A stretch of 33,861 bases of DNA, from positions 1 through 33,861 of the forward strand of contig CAIUPE010000039.1 of NCBI GenBank assembly GCA_903900975.1. The letters are read 5' to 3'. Of this stretch, positions 27,301-33,861 are shown one piece after another. The notes beneath the pieces were generated by a model. The model did no database searches and had not been told where the DNA came from. It saw only the letters and a list, made by a program, of their open reading frames with translations. The DNA is from an uncultured Hyphomicrobiales bacterium (lineage in GTDB: Bacteria > Pseudomonadota > Alphaproteobacteria > Rhizobiales > Beijerinckiaceae). Made by a program: the position numbers and the translations under genes. Each line of letters starts with the position of its first letter. Within the stretch, counting starts at the first letter, position 1.

Positions 27301-27428
27301 CGCTCGGGGTTACGATCATTGGCGGTTTATTTCTGTCGCAAATTCTGACGCTTTATACGACGCCTGTGATTTATATTCTGATGGACAAACTCGGTCGCAG
27401 ACGCCGCCAGCCATCGACGGGCCTCTAG
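24342..27428 (+). CDS. mdtC: RND efflux pump subunit, MdtC-like
   Basis: A 1028-aa HAE1 RND transporter. The N-terminal porter region ([10 protein letters not shown], then [34 protein letters not shown], then [19 protein letters not shown]) is MdtC-like, distinct from the MdtB-like neighbour. TM4 has [13 protein letters not shown] with both relay aspartates, and TM10 has [15 protein letters not shown] with the lysine. Two different pump genes in tandem, coupled by a 4-bp overlap, argue for a hetero-trimeric pump. It is the last gene of the operon. Its last 4 nt overlap the stop of the opposing SorC regulator gene, so there is no room for a separate terminator between the two convergent transcripts. 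Confidence 0.9.
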   Translation: [1028 protein letters not shown]

Positions 27429-28369
27429 GAACCGGCCAACAAAAACTCGGCCACCGTCTCGTCGGTAATCAACACTTTTGGATGAAGCGCTTTAAGTGTG
27501 GCGGCCACGCCCTTAGCTTTTTGTCGGCCACCGGAGGCCAGCACCGTGCACCGCGCCTGCCGAATGGGTTCATGATCGACGGCGATGACCCGTTCATTGA
27601 TCGGGTGATCGATCGGCTCACCTTCCGCATCGATAAACCGGCAAAACAGATCGGCCACCGCACCGGCGGCCTGAAGGTCATCGAGTGCCGCGCGGTCCAA
27701 AATCTCGAAACCTGACAAGGTCGAGTTTGGCCCCAAATGCCCGACGCTGACGATCGCGAGATCCAGATGCTGGGCGCGTTGGCACACTTCCTGGATACCC
27801 GGATGATTCATCAATCCGTCGCGGATCGCCTTTGTCGGGGCAAAAATTGGCGCGGCCATCAAATAACATTCGGCACCAATTTTATCGGCAAAACGCCAAG
27901 CAAATTCGGATGGGTTATAGGCGCTAACCTTGGAAAGGCCCCCCAACAGGGAGACGACCTTGATGCCCTTGACGGTCGGCGCCCCTAAAGCGGGGAAACA
28001 CGCGCTCAAGGTTTGGCCCCACCCAAGGCCGATGGTCATCCCGTCGGTCAAATGATCGGCCAGATAGGCACCGAGCATCGAGCCGATGAGCGCCGATGTT
28101 TTCGTCTCATCCATCGGCTTGGGGATGACAATCACGCGGTCGACGCCCCATTTCTGCTCAATGGCACGTTCTAATGCGACGCAATGGCTCAAAGGTGACG
28201 TGACCCTGATTTGCACCAAGCCGGATTGACGGGCAGCGAGCAGCAATTTGAGGACCCGAACGCGGGTGAGACCAAGCTCGGCCGCGATCTGATCCTGCGT
28301 CAAATCCTCCATATAATAGAGCCATGCCGCGCGGGTCTTGATGTCATCGCTTAAGTCGGACTTGGTCAC
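27425..28369 (-). CDS. SorC/DeoR-type sugar-binding transcriptional regulator
   Basis: A 314-aa SorC-family repressor/activator. The N-terminus (about residues 15-50) is a helix-turn-helix with the family pattern LYYMEDLTQDQIAAELGLTRVRVLKLL, and the rest is a sugar-phosphate-binding domain with GLGWGQTLS, VSLLGG and SVGHLGP. Such regulators sense sugar phosphates and control sugar or polyol catabolic genes. No sugar operon is adjacent, so its target may be the GlcG gene, the divergent SDR, or distant. The start is set at the GTG 28369 with GGAGA 6-7 nt upstream; the frame itself opens with TTG at 28375. It lies 33 nt after the GlcG gene on the same strand. Confidence 0.9.
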   Translation of the reverse strand: MTKSDLSDDIKTRAAWLYYMEDLTQDQIAAELGLTRVRVLKLLLAARQSGLVQIRVTSPLSHCVALERAIEQKWGVDRVIVIPKPMDETKTSALIGSMLGAYLADHLTDGMTIGLGWGQTLSACFPALGAPTVKGIKVVSLLGGLSKVSAYNPSEFAWRFADKIGAECYLMAAPIFAPTKAIRDGLMNHPGIQEVCQRAQHLDLAIVSVGHLGPNSTLSGFEILDRAALDDLQAAGAVADLFCRFIDAEGEPIDHPINERVIAVDHEPIRQARCTVLASGGRQKAKGVAATLKALHPKVLITDETVAEFLLAGS

Positions 28370-28402
28370 GTTCAATCTCCGGCGCTTTGCCTCTTTGCCT
28401 GA

Positions 28403-28834
28403 TTAGACCGAGGTTAGCCCCAACGATGCCAGCGCCACTTCGCCACATTCGGCATCTTCATGACCCGCCGCTCCCGAAATGCCCATGCCACCGATGATGT
28501 GACCGTCCTCGATAACCGGCAAACCGCCCTGCCACGCCATCAAGCGCGGCCGGTTGGCCATGCCCATCGTCATATCCGCAGAGGCGGTCATCCGCTCGGC
28601 CAAGGCCTTGGTTGAACGGCGTAAGGTGGCGGATGTGTATGCCTTATCCATGGCTATTTCACCGGTAACGGGGGAAACACCATCCATCCGGCGAAAGGCG
28701 ACCAAGGAACCAGCGGGATCAACGATCGCGACCACGACTTTCCATCCCTTCCGCTCGGCATGGGCTAGCGCTTCGGACGCCAAATGATCGGCTGCCGCCA
28801 AAGCAATCGAACGGATCGTGATGGAATGGCTCAT
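28403..28834 (-). CDS. GlcG/HbpS-like heme-degrading-type domain protein
   Basis: A 143-aa protein of the GlcG/HbpS (DUF336) family. Visible are the N-terminal long helix, VVVAIVDPAGSLVAFRRMDG, the AMDKAYTSATLRRST stretch, and the C-terminal GGLPVIEDGHIIGGMGISGA, which is the family core. Members include HbpS, a heme-binding sensor protein, and GlcG of glycolate operons; many are of unknown role and form octamers. No signal peptide is seen. The ATG at 28834 has AAGGAG 8 nt upstream. It is probably co-transcribed with the SorC regulator that follows. Confidence 0.88.
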   Translation of the reverse strand: MSHSITIRSIALAAADHLASEALAHAERKGWKVVVAIVDPAGSLVAFRRMDGVSPVTGEIAMDKAYTSATLRRSTKALAERMTASADMTMGMANRPRLMAWQGGLPVIEDGHIIGGMGISGAAGHEDAECGEVALASLGLTSV

Positions 28835-28925
28835 CGTCTAGGCTCCTTCATCCAGAACCGGCAAATGAATCAATGGTTCATGGCAGCCATGGTAGGATCA
28901 GGCGCGGGCAAAAGCCAGCCTTGCC

Positions 28926-28946
28926 GGGCAGAGGGACCTGCCCTCT
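28926..28946. repeat. two overlapping, mutually exclusive small inverted repeats
   Basis: GGGCAG (28926-28931) can pair with CTGCCC (28938-28943), and AGAGGG (28930-28935) can pair with CCCTCT (28941-28946). Both stems are perfect 6 bp and share bases, so only one can form at a time. They lie in the leader between the GlcG start and the rightward SDR. A regulatory switch is possible; chance is also possible. Confidence 0.3.
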
Positions 28947-29060
28947 CCGTCTTTTCCTTGAGGTTCGAGGGGATGGAAGGCTTATGGCTTGCTTTTCGCG
29001 CGAGCAGGATCCTCTATAGCACCTCGTCATACCCATCCCTGCCGACAAGGAACCAAGCCC

Positions 29061-29723
29061 ATGACCATCTTGATTACCGGAGCAAACCGCGGGGTTGGAT
29101 TGGCCCTTGCAACCTTAGCCGCATCAAAAGGCGAAACTGTGATTGGAACCTATCGCGGTTCCACTCGGCCGACCGTGCCAAATGTCGATTGGCAAAGCCT
29201 TGAGGTGACCCAACCCGATGCCCATCATGCGCTAGCCAAACGCTTGGCGGATCGTCCCCTCTCGCTGCTGGTCTGCAATGCTGGCGTTTATCTGGAAAAG
29301 GGACAGTCCCTCGAAAGCGGATATGCCAAGCCTTTATGGGACGATACCTTTGCCGTGAACGTCACCGGTGTGTTTTTGACCATTCAATCCCTTTTGCCAA
29401 ATCTCAGAGCGGCTAACGGCAAGATTGCCATCATCTCCTCGCAAATGGCTTCCGACACGACCGCGCCGGGCGGCAGCTATATCTATCGTGCCTCCAAGGC
29501 CGCAGCCTTGAACCTTGGTCGAAACCTCGCAAGCGATCTGAAACGGGAAAAGATTGCTGTCGGCATTTATCATCCAGGCTGGGTGCAGACCGATATGGGC
29601 GGATCAAGCGCGGATATTACAGTGGAGCAATCGGCCAAGGGCCTCATGCAACGTTTCTCCGCCTTGAGTCTGGCATCCACAGGCTGCTTCGAGACATGGG
29701 ACGGTACCCAGCACCCCTATTGA
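29061..29723 (+). CDS. short SDR-family oxidoreductase
   Basis: A 220-aa Rossmann-fold protein. Cofactor motif TGANRGVG at the N-terminus, VCNAG, NVTGVFL, an active-site serine in IISSQMAS, and YRASK with Tyr and Lys. It has the PGWVQTDMGG stretch typical of the CsgA/YciK-like C-factor branch of SDRs, which is shorter than classical enzymes. The substrate is unknown. The ATG at 29061 has AAGGAA 8 nt upstream; a longer frame from 28989 is not family-like. It is divergent from the GlcG/SorC pair and convergent with the Mg2+ ATPase gene, 17 nt apart. Confidence 0.9.
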   Translation: MTILITGANRGVGLALATLAASKGETVIGTYRGSTRPTVPNVDWQSLEVTQPDAHHALAKRLADRPLSLLVCNAGVYLEKGQSLESGYAKPLWDDTFAVNVTGVFLTIQSLLPNLRAANGKIAIISSQMASDTTAPGGSYIYRASKAAALNLGRNLASDLKREKIAVGIYHPGWVQTDMGGSSADITVEQSAKGLMQRFSALSLASTGCFETWDGTQHPY

Positions 29724-29740
29724 CCGGGTCGGCGCGCGGT

Positions 29741-32359
29741 TCAAAAGCCCCATTTCCGAACAAACACGCCCTTGATCAACTGCCCTAAGACCGCATAGGC
29801 CACCAGCACGATGAACAGCATCGGCCAATAGAGCCATGGCAAAGCCGTGAGCCCCAAAGCTGGGCCTAGAAAGCTCGTGGGTAACAGTAGCGCGCATAAA
29901 GAGACCGCCAGCGTGGTCATCACCATGGCCATGCTGGCGCGGCTTTCCAGAAAAGGTATTTTGGTCGTGCGCAAAATATGGATGACGAGGGTCTGGCTTA
30001 ACAGCGATTCAACAAACCAGCCGGTTTGAAACAAAGCCGGATTGCTGCCGGCATCAAACATCCAAAGCATCAGCCCAAAGGTAGCGTAATCGAAGATTGA
30101 GCTTACAGGTCCAAGCACCAGCATAAATTTAAACACATTGCCGATGTCCCACCGGCGCGGCGAAGCGAGCAATTCCTCGTCGACATTATCGGTTGGAATC
30201 GTGGATTGCGAAAAATCATAGAACAGGTTGTTGGTCAGCACCTGCACCGGTGCCATCGGCAGAAAGGGCAGAAACACACTCGCACCAACCACGCTGAACA
30301 TGTTTCCAAAATTCGAACTCGCACCCATGCGGATATATTTGAGAATATTGGCAAAGATGCGCCGCCCCTCGATTGCCCCCTCGTGAAGCACCAGCAGGCT
30401 TTTTTCCAACAAGATGATGTCCGCCGATTCCTTTGCAATATCGACCGCCGTATCCACCGAAATGCCGACATCGGCTGCCTTTAACGCTGGACTATCGTTG
30501 ATGCCATCGCCCATGAAACCGACGACATGGCCCCCCGACCGGAGCGCGCGAACAACGCGCTCTTTTTGGGCCGGATCTAGTTTGGCAAAAACCGTCGTTG
30601 TTTCCGCAAGGGCTGTAAGTGCCCGTTCGTCGAGGGAAGCCAACTCGTGACCCTCCACAATGGTACCGACCTCCAAACCGACATCATGGCAGATTTTGCG
30701 GGTGACCAGGGCGTTGTCGCCGGTGAGGATTTTAACCCTGATGCCTTTGTTGATTAAAAGCCCAATGGCTTCGCGCGCGCTATCTTTGGGCGGATCGAGA
30801 AAGGCGACATAGCCTAACAAAGTGAGGCCGGATTCATCAGCAACAGAATAGGCCGCTTGGGGCTTATCGAGTATTTTGCAGGCCACCGCAATGACCCTGA
30901 ACCCATCGGCATTCAGGGCCGCGGTTTCGTGCTTGGCGGTCTCGATATGATTCGGATCAAGTTCACCGATCTCGGTACCCACCCGATAGTGCGTGCACGC
31001 CGCAAATACCTCTTCGACGGCCCCCTTGCAGATCAGGACATGACCGGCTTCCCGCGAGGCGACCACCACCGAAAGTCGCCGCCGCGAGAAATCGAACGGG
31101 ATTTCGTCGATTTTCGAAAAACCGCTCTCATCGCCGAAACGCTCATGCAGATCGACATGGTTTAAAATGGCTTCATCCAATAGATTGCGCAGGCCTGACT
31201 GATATTTACTGTTCAAAAATGCGTAATGCAGGACGGTTTCAGATTCTTCGCCTCGAATATCGAGGTGGCGCTTCAGAATAATATGGTCTTGCGTCAGCGT
31301 GCCGGTTTTATCCGTGCACAAGATATCCATAGCGCCAAAGTTCTGGATGGCATCGAGGCGCTTGACGATGACTTTGCGGCGCGCCATCGCCATAGCGCCT
31401 TTCGCAAGATTGACGGTCACGATCATGGGCAACATTTCGGGCGTTAGACCGACCGCAACTGCCACCGCGAACATCAGGGCTTCGAGCCAATGATGCTTGG
31501 TCAGGCCATTGATGAAGAATACCATTGGAACCATAACGGCTATAAAGCCGATCATTAGCCAGGTGAAACGGCGAATACCCGTATCAAACGCCGTCTGCGG
31601 AGCGTCATGCGTGATGCTCTTGGCCAATTCCCCAAATACAGTGCGGGCGCCGGTGCGGATCACCACACCTGTGCCATAGCCGGACACTACGTTGGCGCCC
31701 ATAAAGGCTAGGTTATCCGCATCCATCGGTTCAATAAGGTCAACACCATTTGCATGGGCGAATTTTTCGGCTGGCATAGACTCACCGGTCAACGCCGACT
31801 GGTTGACGAAAAGGTCCTTGGCCTCGACCAGCCTCAGATCGGCAGGAATCATATCGCCGGCGGAGAGGCTAACGACATCGCCGGGGACAATCGCGTCAAA
31901 GGGGATTTCGATCCAATGATGCCCTTCAGGGTCCGGCAATCGCCGGACCTTGGCCGTGGTGTGCACCATGCTTTTAAGCTTTTGCGCCGCTTGAGTAGAG
32001 CGATGCTCTTGAATAAAGGCTGCGACAACGGCAAGGACGACCATAGCAGCTATGACAATAGCGGCGCGCGCATCACCCAATAGGTACGAGGCCGCCGAAA
32101 GAGCCAATAGAAGGGCATTAAGCGGATTACGCGCTCGGGCCCAGATTTCATCGATAAGGGTTACTTGCCGTTCCTCACCGATCCGGTTGGCCCCATATTG
32201 GTCGAGCCGTGCCGCTGCTTCGGATGCGCTCAGACCGTCGGGCGATGAGGAAAGCGCTTTGTAAACCTCTTGAGTATCGAGACGCGTCAAAGCGGCGATT
32301 GGCTGATCTGGCGTCGAGGTCGTTGTTTTTACGATCTTCTGGGTACTTTCACGCGCCAT
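29741..32359 (-). CDS. mgtA: P-type Mg2+-transporting ATPase
   Basis: An 872-aa P3B-type ATPase with the full set of P-type motifs: TGES (about 191-194) in the actuator domain, PEML(P) (307-311) in the membrane ion site, DKTGTLT with phosphorylated Asp350, a nucleotide-binding domain, and GDGINDSPALKAADVGIS at the hinge. The C-terminal half has the MgtA/MgtB-type sequence RMGASSNFGNMFS and six further membrane segments. It should import Mg2+ at the inner membrane. The ATG at 32359 has GGGGAG about 11 nt upstream. I see no clear Mg2+ riboswitch or leader ORF in the about 110 nt before the preceding terminator, so regulation may differ from the Salmonella mgtA model. Confidence 0.93.
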   Translation of the reverse strand: MARESTQKIVKTTTSTPDQPIAALTRLDTQEVYKALSSSPDGLSASEAAARLDQYGANRIGEERQVTLIDEIWARARNPLNALLLALSAASYLLGDARAAIVIAAMVVLAVVAAFIQEHRSTQAAQKLKSMVHTTAKVRRLPDPEGHHWIEIPFDAIVPGDVVSLSAGDMIPADLRLVEAKDLFVNQSALTGESMPAEKFAHANGVDLIEPMDADNLAFMGANVVSGYGTGVVIRTGARTVFGELAKSITHDAPQTAFDTGIRRFTWLMIGFIAVMVPMVFFINGLTKHHWLEALMFAVAVAVGLTPEMLPMIVTVNLAKGAMAMARRKVIVKRLDAIQNFGAMDILCTDKTGTLTQDHIILKRHLDIRGEESETVLHYAFLNSKYQSGLRNLLDEAILNHVDLHERFGDESGFSKIDEIPFDFSRRRLSVVVASREAGHVLICKGAVEEVFAACTHYRVGTEIGELDPNHIETAKHETAALNADGFRVIAVACKILDKPQAAYSVADESGLTLLGYVAFLDPPKDSAREAIGLLINKGIRVKILTGDNALVTRKICHDVGLEVGTIVEGHELASLDERALTALAETTTVFAKLDPAQKERVVRALRSGGHVVGFMGDGINDSPALKAADVGISVDTAVDIAKESADIILLEKSLLVLHEGAIEGRRIFANILKYIRMGASSNFGNMFSVVGASVFLPFLPMAPVQVLTNNLFYDFSQSTIPTDNVDEELLASPRRWDIGNVFKFMLVLGPVSSIFDYATFGLMLWMFDAGSNPALFQTGWFVESLLSQTLVIHILRTTKIPFLESRASMAMVMTTLAVSLCALLLPTSFLGPALGLTALPWLYWPMLFIVLVAYAVLGQLIKGVFVRKWGF

Positions 32360-32469
32360 TGTGACATCGACTCCCCGCTACGACCCAAGAACTGACCCAT
32401 GCAACAGGGCTCGACCTTAACCTAGCGCAAAAGTTCACAAGCGGAGTAAATTTTGAAACGGGCACCTTC

Positions 32470-32510
32470 AAAAAAGGCTACAGCGGCCCCGGTTTAACCG
32501 AAGCCGCTGT
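32470..32510 (-). terminator. Rho-independent terminator after the heptad-repeat gene
   Basis: On the minus strand, ACAGCGGC and GCCGCTGT form a perfect 8-bp stem with an inner CGGTT/AACCG stem, followed by AGCC and a run of six T. It lies downstream of the broken helical-repeat gene and upstream of mgtA, and should separate the two transcripts. Confidence 0.8.
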
Positions 32511-32529
32511 CACCATCGTCAAGATTCAA

Positions 32530-32555
32530 ACCCTCCGTCGCTTTCGACGAAGGGT
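32530..32555 (-). terminator. second hairpin just after the heptad-repeat gene stop
   Basis: An 11-bp stem (ACCCTCCGTCG at 32530-32540 with CGACGAAGGGT at 32545-32555, one G-U pair on the minus-strand RNA) with a 4-nt loop, 12 nt after the stop codon. It has no U-run, so it may be an mRNA 3' structure or a partner of the terminator 20 nt further on. Confidence 0.5.
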
Positions 32556-32566
32556 ATAGAACTTTA

Positions 32567-33292
32567 TTATTTTGGCGTTGCGTGAGCCGCAGCCTTGATC
32601 GCAGCAATCGCTGCTTCAATCGCCTTATCAGCCGCCTTGATCGAAGCGCGGGTCGCTTCAATTGCCTTGTCGGTTGCCTCGACGGCCTTATCAGCGGCTT
32701 CCACGGTAGCGTCAGCATCGGCCTTAACGCCGCCGTCTGCGGCATTGTGGGCTGCTTCGAGCGCTTTATCCGCGTCTGCGGCAGCAGCTGTTGCGTCAGC
32801 GAGCGAACCCTTGACGGCATCCAATGCTGCGGTTGCTCCTGCAACAGCTTCGCCCGCATTGTTCAGCTTCTTCAGCCCACCGGCATGGCCCTTTGAGGCC
32901 TCGACCGTTGCCGTTGCTTCCTTGATATGGGCATCGATGATGCCGAGCAGATTGGCTTCGCCTTCAACAGTACCGGAGGCTGCTGCGAGTTGGCCACGGA
33001 AGCTCTCAACGAGCTTGTCGGCTACGCCCAAAAGATCGGCTGCGTCCTTCAAATTGCCAGCTTCGATTTGCTTGTCGGCATTTTCGACGGCTTTGTCGGT
33101 CGCCTCAATAAGCTAGTCGGAACCTTCAACGGCCTTGTTCAGGCTTTCGATGGTCTTGTCAGCGATGCCAGCGAGTTGCTCGGCATGCTTCACGGTAGCC
33201 TTTGCGCTTTCGTCTTCCGCCCAAGCCGAATTTCCCAGGACCAGTGCGGCTGCAAATGCGCCAGCCGTGATCATCATTTTTGAAGCTTTCAT
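32567..33292 (-). pseudogene. secreted heptad-repeat helical protein, interrupted by an in-frame amber codon
   Basis: One frame of 242 codons runs from ATG 33292 to TAA 32567, interrupted only by TAG at 33113-33115 (codon 60). The N-terminus is a clear Sec signal peptide ending AWA before Glu26. The rest is very rich in Ala, Lys, Glu and Asp and largely lacks aromatic residues. After about residue 195 it has exact heptads such as AADKAVE, ATDKAIE and AADKAIE. It should be an extended or bundled alpha-helix in the periplasm, somewhat like small metal-binding or apolipoprotein-like helical proteins; no catalytic motif is visible. Heptads occur on both sides of the amber codon (EATDKAVENADKQIE just after it), so the original residue was probably Lys (AAG) or Gln (CAG). 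The 33052 start of the downstream open part is TTG without a clear ribosome site. Confidence 0.75.
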
Positions 33293-33655
33293 TGGTACTC
33301 TTTCACAATTTTACGTTCACATTGAACCTATAGAAAATGGACATTTAAATTTTAGATAAATTTTATTTATCCCTAAATAAGTTGAATAAGTTGATTATTT
33401 TAACGTCCATAAATCCGCAATAGTAATTTTCTATAAAACAGTATCGATTATGCCCCGAAGCATCTTTGTAAAACCCACTATATTTAAAATATGGGTTCGA
33501 ATTATCGATTATATTTTTGGTTATCGGCGACGCCGGCGATCAGCATACCGCTTTGCTCCGTGTCCTTATTCACATTTTAGGCGAAACTTAAATGGGTTTG
33601 GCTGGAACATATATAGAATCTGCTCCTTAAGCTGGAAGAAGTATGCAAAACACAT
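33293..33655. other. AT-rich intergenic region, promoter side of the heptad-repeat gene
   Basis: A 363-nt gene-free stretch. It holds a tandem 9-bp repeat, AATAAGTTG at 33376-33384 and 33385-33393, and a 7-bp inverted repeat GATAAAT/ATTTATC at 33355-33371, both about 60-100 nt upstream of the helical protein start. These could be regulator sites. The + strand reading frame in 33450-33722 runs into the tRNA gene and is not believed to be a gene. Confidence 0.35.
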
Positions 33656-33689
33656 AAAAAACGCCGCACCAACTAAGGTACGACGTTTT
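33656..33689 (-). terminator. Rho-independent terminator of the initiator tRNA
   Basis: On the minus strand, AAAACGTCG pairs with CGGCGTTTT (9 bp, one G-U pair) and ends in a run of six T. It is 7 nt downstream of the tRNA 3' end, so the tRNA transcript most likely stops here. Confidence 0.8.
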
Positions 33690-33695
33690 GAAACT

Positions 33696-33772
<77 letters not shown>

Positions 33773-33844
33773 ATAAACCTTGAAACTTAATTGCTCGGCC
33801 CGGTCTTTGTTTGATCGGACGGGCTTCACGGAGTTCAGCCCTAT

Positions 33845-33861
33845 GGCTGCTCCACCCCGCG
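33845..33861 (-). repeat. duplicated 5' end of the initiator tRNA (17 bp) at the window edge
   Basis: The 17 bases at 33845-33861 are identical to 33756-33772, the first 17 nt of the tRNA gene, in the same orientation 89 nt away. After this the sequence diverges, so it is a fragment, not a second gene. It can be a leftover of a tandem tRNA copy, an attachment-type remnant, or an assembly effect, since the window ends exactly on it. Confidence 0.75.

Noticed and set aside
32360-32469. Mg2+ riboswitch or leader peptide before mgtA
   Set aside because: The leader is only about 110 nt after the preceding terminator and I see neither a leader ORF nor M-box-like structure.
32567-33115. CRISPR array or DNA tandem repeat because of the 21-bp periodicity
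   Set aside because: The periodicity comes from coded heptads with diverged codons, with no spacers or exact repeats.
32595-33116. 173-codon Ser/Ala-rich frame on the + strand
   Set aside because: It is the complement of the heptad-repeat gene; the signal peptide, repeats and terminators all support the minus strand.

Overview
The window looks like a whole contig of an alphaproteobacterium, broken at repeats. It opens inside the right end of an IS3-family insertion sequence and closes exactly on a copy of the 5' end of the initiator tRNA gene. The alphaproteobacterial assignment rests on protein type (DUF3775 protein, covalent-flavin dimethylglycine/sarcosine-type oxidase, SorC regulator next to a GlcG/HbpS protein, NodT-type lipoprotein channel). 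I cannot name a genus. By eye the first 6.9 kb is clearly more AT-rich than most of the rest.

Region 1 (1-6.9 kb, AT-rich, accessory in character). The IS right end cuts into a CBS-domain remnant. Then, reading leftward, comes a probable operon BenE-type permease > class III aminotransferase > SDR, whose start region lies on a 46-bp near-palindrome. A DUF3775 protein sits upstream. A 600-bp AT-rich divergent intergenic region separates it from a triple-BON-domain protein. An amidohydrolase faces the BON gene, and the two share a hairpin that can terminate transcription in both directions.

Region 2 (6.9-16.3 kb). A Tat-exported polysaccharide deacetylase (leftward), a GT39-like membrane glycosyltransferase, a histidine phosphatase and an EmrB-type 14-TM exporter (rightward). 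These face a leftward operon DUF4432 > dimethylglycine/sarcosine dehydrogenase-like flavoprotein > prolyl aminopeptidase.

Region 3 (16.4-18.3 kb, AT-richer again). A compact unit of three protein-modification-like genes: a CxxCxxCC (YkgJ) cysteine-cluster protein overlapping an ATE/GNAT-like transferase, and a SET-domain protein that overlaps the transferase tail to tail. This is my best candidate for an undescribed system.

Region 4 (18.5-27.4 kb). A four-gene RND efflux operon: lipoprotein outer-membrane channel, membrane-fusion protein, MdtB-like and MdtC-like pumps, with 4-bp overlaps at two of the three junctions.

Region 5 (27.4-33.9 kb). A SorC-type regulator with a GlcG/HbpS-like protein, a short SDR, an MgtA-type P-type ATPase, a secreted heptad-repeat helical protein interrupted by an in-frame amber codon, and an intact initiator tRNA with its own terminator, followed by the duplicated tRNA 5' end at the window edge.
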